The notes beneath the pieces were generated by a model, which saw nothing but the letters and a program-made list of their open reading frames with translations, was not told the DNA's origin and searched no databases. Shown piece by piece: positions 35,287-45,056 of a DNA stretch of 64,000 nt (the first letter of the stretch is position 1; each line of letters starts with the position of its first letter). The position numbers and the translations under genes were made by a program. The DNA is from Nitrospinia bacterium (lineage in GTDB: Bacteria > Nitrospinota > Nitrospinia > Nitrospinales > JAJDAT01): the NCBI GenBank assembly GCA_029261715.1, contig JAJDAT010000005.1, positions 124,001 to 188,000 of the forward strand, written 5' to 3'.

Positions 35287-35662
35287 TATTTTAACTTTCC
35301 ATTTAAAAAATATTTGGTAATGTTTTTTTTCTAGAATGAATCAAAGCTTTTGATTGCTTAAAATGTTTGATTTAAAAAAACATCCCGGGCTAATTCTATT
35401 GCTTCTGTGCCCACTTAGTGGGGCATATTTTAATCAAGATATTTTCGGAAATAAAAATTATATTGGTTTTTAGATTTTTTTCAACAAAAAATCAATGTAA
35501 ATGGCCAGTTTTCAATCTTTTTCTAGGTTTTTGAGTGCGATAAGTTTTGTGCGTGAAAATATTTTGTGGATGGCATAATGAGGGGTAAGGAGGGATATTG
35601 TGGGGAGTAAAACGTAGGGATGGTTTAAGTCGCCTTGGCAGGGATTGTGATGAAACAAACAT
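35287..35662. other. Intergenic stretch upstream of the CsgG-like gene
   Basis: No supported gene. A 36-codon frame from about 35363 resembles a signal peptide but has no ribosome binding site. TGCCCAC / GTGGGGCA near 35420 can fold with one bulge. The right end meets the 85-bp repeat at 35663. Confidence 0.4.
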
Positions 35663-35747
35663 AGGATGACACGCGGAGAGGACTGCCTTAAACCTAGTTT
35701 TTTTTCTTTAATATCTTTCTTATAAATAAGTTATTCATTTAATGGTT
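35663..35747 (+). repeat. 85-bp direct repeat, copy A
   Basis: Matches 43108-43192 at 81 of 85 positions, same orientation. It starts AGGATGACACGCGGAGAGG and ends TTATTCATTTAATGGTT. It lies 23 bases beyond the stop codon of the leftward HD-GYP gene; copy B has the same position behind another leftward gene, so a 3'-end or transcript-terminating role is possible. Confidence 0.85.
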
Positions 35748-35769
35748 TTTATCCTATTGATTTGTAAAA

Positions 35770-36858
35770 TTAGTCATCTGTATATTGAAGCGCTATTTTC
35801 TTAAATCCGCTTTCAATTCTAAAAAGAGCGTCTACCATATCAGGATCGAAGTGTGTTCCTTTTCCTCTAAAAATAATTTCCATTGCTCGATTATGATGAA
35901 AGGGAGGCTTATATACGCGCCGACTTATAAGGGCGTCATAGACATCCGCTATTGCCATTAGCCTAGCAGAAACGGGAATATTCTCACCCTTTTCACCATC
36001 AGGGTAACCAGTTCCATCCCATTTTTCTTGATGGCCATGCGCAATTTCTCTAGCAAAATTCAAAAATGTAGTGGCTCCTCCGAGCATTTTTTCTGCCGCA
36101 ATGATTGCGTCTCTGCCGAAAGCGGCATGCAATTTCATTTCTTCAAATTCTTCGTCGGTTAGTTTACCTGGTTTCATAAGGATGGAATCGGGTACTCCTA
36201 CTTTTCCTATATCGTGTAATGGAGCAGATTTATAAATTAATTCAATTGAGCTATCGTTTAAAATTGATTTAAATTTTTCATGTTTTTGTAGTTCTTGAGC
36301 GAGGGCTTTCACATAGTTTTGCGTTCTTTTGATATGTCCGCCAGTTTCGGGGTCTCTATATTCAGCGACTACGGCCATACTGAAAATAGTAACATCTTGA
36401 GTTAAGGCTAATTCTTGAGTCCTTTCTATTACTTTTTCTTCCAATATGATGTTTTGATTTTCTAAGCGCTCGCGAGCTATCTTTAGCAATAAATGATTTT
36501 TAACCCTCTCCTTCACAATGGGAGGACTGATCGGTTTGGTGACATAGTCGACGGCTCCTAGCTCTAGCCCTTTAGTTTCGTTTCCCTCGTCAGCCAAGGC
36601 GGTAAGAAAAATTATCGGGATATTTTTTGTTTGTTCGTTTGCTTTTAGTCTTCGACAAACTTCGTATCCGTCTATTCCGGGCATCATTACATCGAGTAAA
36701 ATTAGATCTGGTTTATTGGTTTCAACAATTTCTAGCGCTATTTCTCCATTGATAGCTACACTAACGTCATAATCTTCCCCGAGAAACTCGACTAAAATAT
36801 CTATATTGGTTTCAGTGTCGTCAACGACTAGAATTTTACAATCTGATAAGTTTTCCAT
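35770..36858 (-). CDS. Response regulator with HD-GYP output (predicted c-di-GMP phosphodiesterase)
   Basis: 362 residues, RpfG-like. Receiver with Asp56 (LILLDVMMPG), a helical linker, then HD-GYP: EYRDPETGGHIKRTQNYV, APLHDIGKVGVPD (His215-Asp216), HGHQEKWDGTGYPDG and ARLMAIADVYDAL. All metal ligands and the GYP motif are intact, so hydrolysis of cyclic di-GMP is likely. Last gene of the stressosome operon, 15 bases behind the hybrid kinase, its presumed phosphodonor. Confidence 0.92.
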   Translation of the reverse strand: MENLSDCKILVVDDTETNIDILVEFLGEDYDVSVAINGEIALEIVETNKPDLILLDVMMPGIDGYEVCRRLKANEQTKNIPIIFLTALADEGNETKGLELGAVDYVTKPISPPIVKERVKNHLLLKIARERLENQNIILEEKVIERTQELALTQDVTIFSMAVVAEYRDPETGGHIKRTQNYVKALAQELQKHEKFKSILNDSSIELIYKSAPLHDIGKVGVPDSILMKPGKLTDEEFEEMKLHAAFGRDAIIAAEKMLGGATTFLNFAREIAHGHQEKWDGTGYPDGEKGENIPVSARLMAIADVYDALISRRVYKPPFHHNRAMEIIFRGKGTHFDPDMVDALFRIESGFKKIALQYTDD

Positions 36859-36873
36859 AAAAAAGTTCTCATG

Positions 36874-39774
36874 TTATTTCAATTTAAGAATTAAATTTTC
36901 AAGAATCCGCAACCCTTCTTTATATCGATATTTTTCTGTTAAATGATGAAGTTTATTAATTTCATCTGATAGTTCTATTGGCCAGTTAAGTTCAAAAATT
37001 TGATTTAACGCTTGTTTACAATTTTTTGGTTTTTGTGACCTTATATGAGGTTCAAGATTGGATAAAGATTCATGCAGGATTTTGGCGTCGGTTATTGGCC
37101 TATCGTCTTTCTTAATTTTTTTTAGAGGTTTAATTAAGTCGTCAACTTTAATTTCGTCAATAAGTTGTTTGAGGTTTTTTACCAGTTTAGGGCCAAAAGG
37201 TTCTAATTTTGATAGTTCCGAAAAATGTTTTTCAACATTATCAAGGACGCCTGACTCGAAAGATTCTTTGATAGAAAGAGGTATTTCGGGAGGTATAGTT
37301 ATTTTTGAATAATCGGGATCAATATTTTGGTTGTCTTCGGTAAGGTCGAGTTGCTTTAGAGATTTATATAATTGTTCTAAATCTCGATTAAACTGATATA
37401 ACAAAAAGTCTTTTTGTTGATAATTTTTATTTCTGATTGTTTCTTCAATTTTCCCAGCAGAGAAGGATAATGGTTTTGCTCCGATATTGCCGGCGACTCC
37501 CTTTACAATATGCGCTTGCTTTTCTACTTCTTGCAATTCGCCTTTATCCCAAGCCTTTTTAATAGTTTCGGTTATGTTTACATAATTTCTTTCGAATTTT
37601 CCGAGTAGTTTGCGATAAAAATTTTCCTTGCCACTCGCAATAATTAGACCAGCTTTTATATCTAATCCCGGAAGTTCTGATGGAAGTGAATTCCTCTTTG
37701 ATTTGGAATCCATAAATTGATTTTTATTTTGGAAAGCAGAGTTGTTTTTTTCTTGTGAAGGAACCCATTTTGTTAATTTCTCAAATAACTCTTTCGTGTC
37801 TATAGGTTTGGATATGTGATCCTGCATTCCCACGCTCAAACATTTTTCTTTATCGCCTTGCATTGCATTGGCTGTCATAGCGATAATTGGTATTTCCTTA
37901 AAGATAATATTTTTTCGTAGGGTCTTGGTAGCTTCATACCCATCCATAATAGGCATTTGTAAATCCATTAATATGCAATCGAACTCCTGTTGCTGCGCCA
38001 ACTCGACGGCTTCGCTTCCATTATTTGCGACAGTTACTTTTAGTCCAGCATTGCCAAGTAATTCCAATGCAATCTCCTGATTGATCTCGTTATCTTCTGC
38101 TAAAAGAATATTTGCGCCTTGAATGGTATCTGTATCAAGATCTTTTTTATGAAGCTGAGGATCGTTTTCATATTTTTTCTTTATAAATTCTTTTCCAAAA
38201 ACTTCTAGGATTATGCCCAATAACGCGGAGGGATTCATGGGTTTGACTAAAAAACCGTCAATATTTACTTTATCTGCTTGCTTTACTACTTCTTCACGCC
38301 CATAAGCGGTTAGCATGATAACTTTTGGAATTTTCTTTAATTTAGAACTCTTCTTTATTATTTCAGTTGCTCTGATTCCATTCATCTCAGGCATTTGCCA
38401 ATCCATTATTACTAAATCGTAAGGGTGACTGGAGTCTGCCTGTTCCACTTTTGAAATTGCCTCGGAACCAGAAGACGCCATAGATACTTCTAACGAAAAT
38501 GATTGTAACGCTTCCTGCAAGATCTCTCTTGCTGATTCGTTATCATCAGTTATTAAAACCCGCATTCCTTTTAGATCTTCTGAAAGAATTAATTTTGATT
38601 CTTTTTTTGTGGTTTTCGTTCCGAAAACCGCAGTGAAGGTAAAGCGGCTGCCCTTTCCAGGTTCGCTTTCTACCCAAATTTCCCCATCCATCATTTCGAC
38701 CAAACGTTTGCAAATTGCTAACCCAAGTCCGGTGCCTCCAAACTTTCTTGTGGTGGACATGTCCGCTTGACTGAAAGATTGGAATAATTTACTAGCTTGA
38801 TCCTTTGTTAAACCGATTCCTGTGTCTTTTACAGAAAACTCCAATTGAGCTTTATCTGATTTTTCCCATAGTTGTTTGATGGAGATGATGATTTCTCCTT
38901 GTTCTGTAAATTTAACCGCGTTATTGGCTAAATTTGTCAAAACTTGACCCAATCGAAGAGAGTCCCCTGTCAAAAAATTGGGTATATTTTGATCGACCGA
39001 AAACAGTATTTCTAATCCTTTTTCTTGAGATTTTAACGTCACCATAGTGGAAAGATTTTCTAGTACCTGGACTAAACTAAAATCGACTTTTTCCATATCC
39101 AATTTGCCAGCTTCAATTTTTGAGAAATCGAGAATATCGTTTATTAGACCTAACAAGGCATTTCCGGCTCCTTGGATTTTACTTATATAGTTATATTGCT
39201 TTGGAGATAATTCTGTTTTTAAGGCGAGGTGGCTCAATCCGATAATAGCGTTCATGGGTGTTCTAATCTCATGGCTCATATTAGCGAGAAAGTCGGATTT
39301 TGCTTGAGTTGAGGTTTCGGCCTGAGATTTAGCGTTCTTTAATTCGGTTATTAGTTGTTCCCGATTTAAACGATTGATATTACGTTTCTCACTGTCAATG
39401 AACTTCTGTGATGGAAAAAAATCTAGATCTGGGAAGCTTTTAAAAGTTTCGATTTTTACAAATCCATTTTGTAGAAAACTTGAAGTGAACTTATCAAAGA
39501 ATATCTCAAGGTTTGGCGGAGAATATTTACTTTTAAGTTGTTGAAACTCCATTACCAGGCTGTATATTCCTCCTGTGTTTTTATTAATTCCAATGGTAAC
39601 GCTTGGATTTTGACCATTGGTAAGAATGGTTCGGCAAAGTTCAGACGCAGCCGTCGCAAGTTTTGTAGCCCCAATAGAATCGAATTTAAGATGCAAAGCT
39701 AGCTGCCGGATTTTATTCCGAGCTTCAACCACCGCGGTTGTGTCGTTAATTTTAAGAGTTCCTAATTGGATCAT
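36874..39774 (-). CDS. Hybrid histidine kinase with N-terminal RsbT-like domain, two receivers and Hpt
   Basis: 966 residues, no membrane segments. Residues 1-90 align with RsbT ([12 protein letters not shown] against ATAVSELTKNVL in the neighbour) but the N-box Asn is Thr and the G-boxes are absent, so this part should not phosphorylate. Then a coiled coil, HisKA with His168 ([11 protein letters not shown]), ATPase domain ([18 protein letters not shown]), receiver 1 with Asp458 ([11 protein letters not shown]), receiver 2 with Asp604 ([11 protein letters not shown]) and an Hpt domain with His755 ([10 protein letters not shown]). The degenerate domain may dock on the stressosome in place of RsbT (inference). 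Output is probably the downstream HD-GYP protein. Confidence 0.9.
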   Translation of the reverse strand: MIQLGTLKINDTTAVVEARNKIRQLALHLKFDSIGATKLATAASELCRTILTNGQNPSVTIGINKNTGGIYSLVMEFQQLKSKYSPPNLEIFFDKFTSSFLQNGFVKIETFKSFPDLDFFPSQKFIDSEKRNINRLNREQLITELKNAKSQAETSTQAKSDFLANMSHEIRTPMNAIIGLSHLALKTELSPKQYNYISKIQGAGNALLGLINDILDFSKIEAGKLDMEKVDFSLVQVLENLSTMVTLKSQEKGLEILFSVDQNIPNFLTGDSLRLGQVLTNLANNAVKFTEQGEIIISIKQLWEKSDKAQLEFSVKDTGIGLTKDQASKLFQSFSQADMSTTRKFGGTGLGLAICKRLVEMMDGEIWVESEPGKGSRFTFTAVFGTKTTKKESKLILSEDLKGMRVLITDDNESAREILQEALQSFSLEVSMASSGSEAISKVEQADSSHPYDLVIMDWQMPEMNGIRATEIIKKSSKLKKIPKVIMLTAYGREEVVKQADKVNIDGFLVKPMNPSALLGIILEVFGKEFIKKKYENDPQLHKKDLDTDTIQGANILLAEDNEINQEIALELLGNAGLKVTVANNGSEAVELAQQQEFDCILMDLQMPIMDGYEATKTLRKNIIFKEIPIIAMTANAMQGDKEKCLSVGMQDHISKPIDTKELFEKLTKWVPSQEKNNSAFQNKNQFMDSKSKRNSLPSELPGLDIKAGLIIASGKENFYRKLLGKFERNYVNITETIKKAWDKGELQEVEKQAHIVKGVAGNIGAKPLSFSAGKIEETIRNKNYQQKDFLLYQFNRDLEQLYKSLKQLDLTEDNQNIDPDYSKITIPPEIPLSIKESFESGVLDNVEKHFSELSKLEPFGPKLVKNLKQLIDEIKVDDLIKPLKKIKKDDRPITDAKILHESLSNLEPHIRSQKPKNCKQALNQIFELNWPIELSDEINKLHHLTEKYRYKEGLRILENLILKLK

Positions 39775-39799
39775 TTTATTAGTACATTCTTTAATATTT

Positions 39800-40402
39800 T
39801 TACAGGCGGTTTGATGTGCATCTCATTATGATGCAAGCGACATCATCGTTCTTTTTTCCAAATTTTTGGATGATATTTATAGCAATACTTTTAGCGTCGT
39901 CTTTCAATATTTCTGGGTAATCGTTAAAGCTAAAATGGCTTTTTATCCCGTCGGAATGTAAGACTAAGACATCTCCATTCTCTAATTGCATCAATTTTTC
40001 TTTGGGAGTTGATATCGTGTATCCAATAATTCCTTCAGTCAGTAGGGCTCGTTCATGAGTTCTCCCAAACTTTCTTAAACATATATTGCCTACTCCTACA
40101 TAAGTAAGTTGAAGACTCGCAATATCTAGATAAGCAATAATAGCGACACATCCTCTTGATCCAAGTATATGTTGATGCAGTCCTATCATGAGTGGAGCTA
40201 ATTCTGTCTCCATGTTTTCTTCCAAATATTGCTTGGCGTCTTTAGCAATTTTATAGGCTTCAATACCGTGACCAGAACCGTCAATCAACCCAAGGAAAAC
40301 CTTGTTGCCTTTCTCATGGATAAAGCCGATATCGCCATTTAGTTTTTTGAGTCCTTTTTCTGCGATAAATGAATCTAAAGATACATTATTCACCGAATCC
40401 AT
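39800..40402 (-). CDS. rsbX: RsbX-like PP2C/SpoIIE-family phosphatase
   Basis: 200 residues, a minimal SpoIIE-type phosphatase domain: [20 protein letters not shown] (metal-binding Asp), [26 protein letters not shown] and [10 protein letters not shown]. In Bacillus the equivalent RsbX removes phosphate from RsbR and RsbS to reset the stressosome. It overlaps the end of rsbT by 13 bases. It lacks the extra sensor domains of RsbU/RsbP, which agrees with RsbX. Confidence 0.85.
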   Translation of the reverse strand: MDSVNNVSLDSFIAEKGLKKLNGDIGFIHEKGNKVFLGLIDGSGHGIEAYKIAKDAKQYLEENMETELAPLMIGLHQHILGSRGCVAIIAYLDIASLQLTYVGVGNICLRKFGRTHERALLTEGIIGYTISTPKEKLMQLENGDVLVLHSDGIKSHFSFNDYPEILKDDAKSIAINIIQKFGKKNDDVACIIMRCTSNRL

Positions 40403-40797
40403 TTCCTAGTTTTGATCTCAGTTCCTTGGGAACTATTTGTATTGATAATAAATTCATCCATGATTCGCTTAGTCCCCGGAAGACCAATCCCTAATGTACC
40501 TCCCGTGCTAAAATTATCTTCTAAGGCTTTTTCTAAATTTAGAATTCCAGGTCCGTTATCCTTTACGATCACCTCAATTCCTTTTTTTAAATCCTTATCG
40601 AGGGTGTTCAGAGTAACTTCTCCCTCTTGTGCATATTTAAGAACGTTTTTTGTTAGTTCGCTTACTGCTGTTGCAATCATATGTTGATCAACTTTGGTGA
40701 AGCCAAGAGCTTTCACGTATTGTTTAGTTTCAAAGACTGCGTGAATAACATCTGCATCTTTTAAAAGCATTATTCTTTTTTGCGAGGCGAGGCCCAT
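40390..40797 (-). CDS. rsbT: Stressosome serine kinase RsbT
   Basis: 135 residues, GHKL-type ATPase. N-box SELTKNVLKYA, G1 VKDNGPGI, and the glycine loop GTLGIGLPGTKRIMDEF are intact, so it should be catalytically active. RsbT phosphorylates Ser/Thr in the STAS domains of RsbS and RsbR, then leaves the stressosome to act on a downstream partner. No RsbU or sigma-B-type gene is in the window, so the partner must be different here; the hybrid kinase next door is a candidate. Confidence 0.9.
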   Translation of the reverse strand: MGLASQKRIMLLKDADVIHAVFETKQYVKALGFTKVDQHMIATAVSELTKNVLKYAQEGEVTLNTLDKDLKKGIEVIVKDNGPGILNLEKALEDNFSTGGTLGIGLPGTKRIMDEFIINTNSSQGTEIKTRKWIR

Positions 40798-40836
40798 AAG
40801 ATAATAAGTTTAAATTTTTTGGTTAGAGCCTAGAGA

Positions 40837-41253
40837 TTATTCTTCATATTTATTTTCTTCATCTAATTCACGATCTGTGATTTTCATTAAATTGGTTAGA
40901 ATTTGAAAACCATCTTCTAGTTTTAATACAGTTTGAATATTCTCAAATTCAATCTCCAGTTCTACGAGAGAGGCGACAACTCCTGGTTTTAAACCAGTTA
41001 CTACGGTTGTTGTTCCCAAAAGCGCAGCTGTTCTCGCAATATTTTTAATTGCGTTTCCAAGAAAGGAATCGGCAATTTCTAGTTCTGAAAGGTCTAGAAT
41101 TATTCCTTTGACTTCTGAAGAATGAACTCTTTCAAGGATTCTCTTTTGAATTTCTATGATTGCCTGGTCTACAAGTTCAAAATTAATAAGAACGACTAAA
41201 CAACCGCGTGTTACATGCATAGAAACTTTTTCAAAAATATTCGAATCAGTCAT
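40837..41253 (-). CDS. rsbS: Stressosome scaffold RsbS (STAS domain)
   Basis: 138 residues, a single STAS domain: GCLVVLINFELVDQ, GIILDLSELEIADSFLGNAI with the Ser that RsbT normally phosphorylates, and TTTVVTGLKPGVVASLVEL. It is longer than Bacillus RsbS by an acidic tail (REL DEENKYEE). RsbS forms the shell core with RsbR. Order RsbR-RsbS-RsbT-RsbX is the standard module order. Confidence 0.88.
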   Translation of the reverse strand: MTDSNIFEKVSMHVTRGCLVVLINFELVDQAIIEIQKRILERVHSSEVKGIILDLSELEIADSFLGNAIKNIARTAALLGTTTVVTGLKPGVVASLVELEIEFENIQTVLKLEDGFQILTNLMKITDRELDEENKYEE

Positions 41254-41307
41254 GTATTTTCCAAAAAAGAGATTATTAGAAGTTTTTTATATTGGTGAAT
41301 GGAAAAC

Positions 41308-42162
41308 CTATTTAATTCTTTCCTTTGCGGAAGCCATCCCACTGAAATGATCTTTGCTTTCTTGTAATTGAAGACCAAGTAGACCATAAGCTAATTTTAG
41401 ACCTTCCTTTAACGACGATTCAGTAGTGATGTCTTGAAGGCCAATACCTAGATTTGCAAGCGTTTGCGCCACTTCTGGAGAAATGCCAGTAATAATACAA
41501 TTGCACCCCATAAGCTTCGTGGCTTTTATAATTTTAATCAAGTGGCTGGCGATAGCGCTATCAACGCCTGGAACTCCTTGTATATCTATAATGGCCACCC
41601 GAGCTTCGCATTCTTGAATTTTTTGGAGAACGCTTTCCATAGCCATTTGGGCTCGTTGTGAATCGATTGAACCAATAAGAGGTAGCAGTAAGATCTTGTT
41701 TGCGACAACCAAAATAGGCGTGGACATTTCGCGCAAACTGTCCAAAGCTGAATTTAAGAGTTCGTTATCTCTTTTTCTCTCTGTAATGTCCCGTAAAACT
41801 CCTACAAAAACAGATTCATCGTCGGTCTTGATTTCGCTAATCCCCAGCTCCAGAGGAAAAGTTGTTCCGTTTTTTCTAAGACCTGTAACTTCCCGACCAA
41901 TTCCTATAATTTTTGCAACGCCAGTGGTTAGATAATTCTTTAAATATTGATCATGTTGGTTGTGATCAGGCTCGGGCATTAAAATTTTAATATTTTTGTT
42001 AATAATCTCGTCTTTATGATAGCCAAACAGTTTTTCGACAGCGGGATTCACCGACTGGATAATTCCATTTTGATTTATGGAAATAACTCCATCCACTAAA
42101 TTCTCTAACATAGCTTTTAATGAACTGAGCTCTAATTTTTTTTCATTAACAGTAGCATTCAT
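41308..42162 (-). CDS. rsbR: Stressosome sensor RsbR with N-terminal PAS domain
   Basis: 284 residues. PAS domain (about 15-125; VDGVISINQNGIIQSVNPAVEK, then EIINKNIKILMPEP and a PAC segment VGVLRDITERK) and C-terminal STAS (about 150-265; ILLLPLIGSIDSQRA, ARVAIIDIQGVPGVDSAIAS). Most RsbR proteins sense through a globin-like or other N-terminal domain; here the sensor is PAS. The start at 42162 (GAGG 7 bases upstream) is preferred over 42168. It is first of the stressosome operon. Confidence 0.88.
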   Translation of the reverse strand: MNATVNEKKLELSSLKAMLENLVDGVISINQNGIIQSVNPAVEKLFGYHKDEIINKNIKILMPEPDHNQHDQYLKNYLTTGVAKIIGIGREVTGLRKNGTTFPLELGISEIKTDDESVFVGVLRDITERKRDNELLNSALDSLREMSTPILVVANKILLLPLIGSIDSQRAQMAMESVLQKIQECEARVAIIDIQGVPGVDSAIASHLIKIIKATKLMGCNCIITGISPEVAQTLANLGIGLQDITTESSLKEGLKLAYGLLGLQLQESKDHFSGMASAKERIK

Positions 42163-42651
42163 GATCATGCCTCGCCGGAATCAACAATTTTTTGATGTAT
42201 AGTTATATAACTAGTCTAATTTCAATAATTTAAGTTATTAACAATACTCAAAAGCTGAGTTTCTAAATTTTTTATGAAAAGTCTCAAATTTATTCTGTAT
42301 GTGAAAATTATTCCTTATTTATTAAGATTTTTCAAATAAAAAATAAAAAAATTGTTTTTTAACAAGAGTTTAGTCTTATTTATGGTGGGTTTGTTCCGGA
42401 TGGTTTAGATAATAAAGTATGGTTTTCGGATATATTAAAACTTTTGTTGATAAATTATGCTTTTCATCGAAGAATTATTTTTAGTAGTAGAATTACTGGG
42501 TTCTTAAGGGTAAGTTAAGTATGGGTTGTGCCTAAAATTAAGGTAGTGGGCAGAAAAGGAAGGTGTGAATAAAAATGTAAAGTTTAACTTTTCAGGGGAG
42601 ATATTAAATATCTAACGGTTTTAGTTAGAATTTATAACGTAGAGTATCTTT
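42163..42651. other. Upstream region of the stressosome operon
   Basis: About 490 AT-rich bases without a gene. No -24/-12 element or clear -35/-10 pair for the leftward operon was found, and no repeat. Confidence 0.4.
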
Positions 42652-43035
42652 TCAATTTTTTTGGAATTGTTGTAACGCGTTTTCTAGAATTGTTTGTCCA
42701 GCATCTTTTGAATCGCGGGAAATGTTGCCTTTGATGTAGCCATTTTTTTCGACTTCTAAAAGGCTCAACTCTTCGTTCATTTTTTGGATCAATTCATGGG
42801 TCTTTTCAAACGTCTGTTTCTGATTTTCTGAGATCTCTTCTTTATTTAAGTTATCCCATATCTCTGTTTTAAAAAACTCCGCTTTTCCAAATCCTATTTC
42901 CGTGTTTTTATGAAATCGGTTGAACTGATCTAGATTTTCCTGTAGTTCAATTTCTAAAAGCTCTATTGGCGTTTTGGGAGGAGGTGTTTCTTCTGTCTCT
43001 CCGCCTAACTTTTTAAATATGTCGAATAATCCCAT
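42652..43035 (-). CDS. Unrecognised soluble helical protein
   Basis: 127 residues, start MGLFDIFKKLGG, a short proline-rich linker (PPPKTP) and then an almost entirely helical, Glu/Lys-rich chain suited to coiled coils (LLEIELQENLDQFNRF; KTHELIQKMNEELSLLEVEK). The N-terminal segment could be amphipathic and membrane-touching. No family is recognised and no strong ribosome binding site is visible. It lies between the stressosome operon and the MoxR pair, inside the interval bounded by the 85-bp repeats. Confidence 0.6.
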   Translation of the reverse strand: MGLFDIFKKLGGETEETPPPKTPIELLEIELQENLDQFNRFHKNTEIGFGKAEFFKTEIWDNLNKEEISENQKQTFEKTHELIQKMNEELSLLEVEKNGYIKGNISRDSKDAGQTILENALQQFQKN

Positions 43036-43072
43036 AGTGATGAGTAAAAAGGAAAAGGCTTTATTAAATCGA

Positions 43073-43115
43073 GGCGAGATCCTCCACCGAACCTAAAGGT
43101 TCGCTTCAGGATGAC
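43073..43115 (-). repeat. Dispersed hairpin element, copy 1
   Basis: In minus orientation it starts GTCATCCTGA and ends GGTGGAGGATCTCGCC, with hairpin CGAACC-TTTA-GGTTCG between. The element at 55271-55312 has the same ends but a different stem sequence, so pairing is conserved rather than sequence. It overlaps the left end of the 85-bp repeat B. Confidence 0.75.
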
Positions 43116-43192
43116 ACGCGGAGAGGACTGCCTTAAAACTAGTTCCTTTTCTTTAATATCTTTCTTATAGATAAGTTATTCATTTAATGGTT
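43108..43192 (+). repeat. 85-bp direct repeat, copy B
   Basis: Partner of 35663-35747 (four mismatches). Both copies contain AGGATGACACGCGGAGAGG and an inner CTTAT-NN-ATAAG stem. It ends 10 bases beyond the stop codon of the leftward 612-residue gene, as copy A does behind the HD-GYP gene. The two copies bracket the stressosome operon. Confidence 0.85.
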
Positions 43193-43202
43193 AGTTGTTA
43201 AG

Positions 43203-45041
43203 TTAAATATCTTCGATAAAGCGTGAGGCGAAGCTTCGGATTTCTTTTCCATTTAATACATGGAACCGTCGTACTTTTTCTATGGTTTGATTAGAGAATC
43301 GGCTGAGTGGAATGTGTATGATTCTTTTTTTATAGCGTTTTGCCAGCATTCTCCATTTTGCTGTTGGTGGTCCTGGAGAAGCGACTGTTACGTGTTTTTC
43401 TCTTGAATGAAAAAATGCCGCTTCTAATAATCGTTCGTCTAACGTCGAAGAATGCTTAAGGCGTCGATCTTCCCAAATGTTTGGAATAGGGCGCGGCGGA
43501 TAAATGAGCATGCACCCTCCATAATTGGATTGGGCGATTCCAGGTCCTATCAAAGTCTCTTCATAGGGCGTTGCGAAAAAACATAAGGTTGATTCTTCAA
43601 GATGTTCTGCGTACCAAGTTTGCCGCCAGGAAAACTTAGCTGGATCGGGCTCGATCTCAAAAAGCAAAACAACTATTTCAATGCGTCCTCGCGATGGCGG
43701 AATTTCTTTTACGTAAATATCGCCCGTATGCCAGTTCCGGATGGTTTCTCTTATATCCAAACCGTCTTTAACCGATGATGTGAATTTCTCTGATCGAGCA
43801 AGGTCGGAACTTAATAATAGTTTAGATTGTTCTCGTACATGAGTGTTGAGGCTTTCTATTTGATCGTCTTCTGGTGGCCAAGAACATTGGCCATGCGGGT
43901 TCCAATTATATTTCCATTCTTTTTGTCGATCAAAATCAGGCTCTTTTTTTAGATCGATGTTTCTCCATTCTACTTGGAACTCGGATAGCCTATTTTTCAT
44001 CTTAACAACTTTATCGTCCAGCAACGCTTGGTCGATTCCCAAAGCCATAGTATCTAAATTTTTGTTGTCTTCTTTTTGGAATGGATAATCTCTTGCCGCT
44101 TCGACAACACATACCGCAAAACTATCTCCGCCAATTTGTTTAGATGCATTCGCCAAAGTGTAAAGATCTGGCGTGAGGCGGTTTTCTAGTAAAGAAAGAT
44201 TGCGGACGTATTGCAAAAATATCTGAAAGGTATGAGATGTTAAATTATGGTATTTAACTTTATGCTTTTTGGTGAAAATATCTCTGGCTTTTAACAGAAT
44301 TTCTTTGACTCCATCCAAAGCGGTTTCGCGGTCAGGTTTTAATTCTTGCCTCTTTTTTTCATAGAGATAAGTTACATAGGGAATTTCAGACAAAGCAAAG
44401 AATAGAGTATTTGGTTCTAGTCCGGATAAACTAGGCAAGGCTAACTTTTCATTTGATTGAGGGTAGGGTAAGTTGGCGTCGTAAGCCTCCTTAATCCAAG
44501 GCCAATCTAATATGGAGCACACGAGCGCTATATTTGAATAATCCAATTCCAATTTATGAATTTGGTACGCCATCCACCGGATGCGTTTGTCATGAAAGCT
44601 TTCGGGAGCCGGTCTTATAATAGTTGGCAATAGGGCTGTCGCAAATTTCTCATACGATAAGTTACGTAGCGCAAAAGTGTCTGGGAAAATATTTTTTCGA
44701 GTTTCAAAAGTGGACGTATCCCAGTCGATAAACTTTCTTGGAATTCCCTCTTGCATGGCAATACGAAGCGCCATGATTACTGATTGACAAGGGTCGATGG
44801 GAACGTAATTGAAAGATCCGTCAGGCTCGGCGGAACTCACAAGCGATATATATGGAAGTTTGTCGATTCCTTCTTCTACCAGAGGCTGAAAAGAATCTGG
44901 CAAACAGACGGCAAGGCAATCCGGCGACACTTCTAAAAGTTTTTGCCGGATAGTGCGTGCAAAATCTCCGCTTCCGTGAACTGTAGGAAGTATTTTTATA
45001 CGTGAGCTAAGTTGGAATATATCTTCGATTTTGGAATTCAA
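43203..45041 (-). CDS. Large MoxR-associated protein, TraB/PrgY-like N-terminus
   Basis: 612 residues, soluble. The N-terminal part (IKILPTVHGSGDFARTIR, SPDCLAVCLPD, and about residue 150 RIRWMAYQIHKLELDYSNIA) follows the TraB/PrgY/DUF5682 pattern, where a conserved His follows a strand and a helix pairs with a later D-R-MA segment. The C-terminal ~250 residues are not recognised. It is 15 bases behind a MoxR-like ATPase gene; DUF5682-like proteins occur with MoxR and VWA proteins elsewhere, but no VWA gene is present here. Probably the ATPase client or adaptor (inference). Confidence 0.6.
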   Translation of the reverse strand: MNSKIEDIFQLSSRIKILPTVHGSGDFARTIRQKLLEVSPDCLAVCLPDSFQPLVEEGIDKLPYISLVSSAEPDGSFNYVPIDPCQSVIMALRIAMQEGIPRKFIDWDTSTFETRKNIFPDTFALRNLSYEKFATALLPTIIRPAPESFHDKRIRWMAYQIHKLELDYSNIALVCSILDWPWIKEAYDANLPYPQSNEKLALPSLSGLEPNTLFFALSEIPYVTYLYEKKRQELKPDRETALDGVKEILLKARDIFTKKHKVKYHNLTSHTFQIFLQYVRNLSLLENRLTPDLYTLANASKQIGGDSFAVCVVEAARDYPFQKEDNKNLDTMALGIDQALLDDKVVKMKNRLSEFQVEWRNIDLKKEPDFDRQKEWKYNWNPHGQCSWPPEDDQIESLNTHVREQSKLLLSSDLARSEKFTSSVKDGLDIRETIRNWHTGDIYVKEIPPSRGRIEIVVLLFEIEPDPAKFSWRQTWYAEHLEESTLCFFATPYEETLIGPGIAQSNYGGCMLIYPPRPIPNIWEDRRLKHSSTLDERLLEAAFFHSREKHVTVASPGPPTAKWRMLAKRYKKRIIHIPLSRFSNQTIEKVRRFHVLNGKEIRSFASRFIEDI

Positions 45042-45056
45042 GAAATCGTCTTTGTT

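Noticed and set aside
35363-35470. 36-codon frame resembling a signal peptide
   Set aside because: No ribosome binding site and no mature domain after the hydrophobic stretch.
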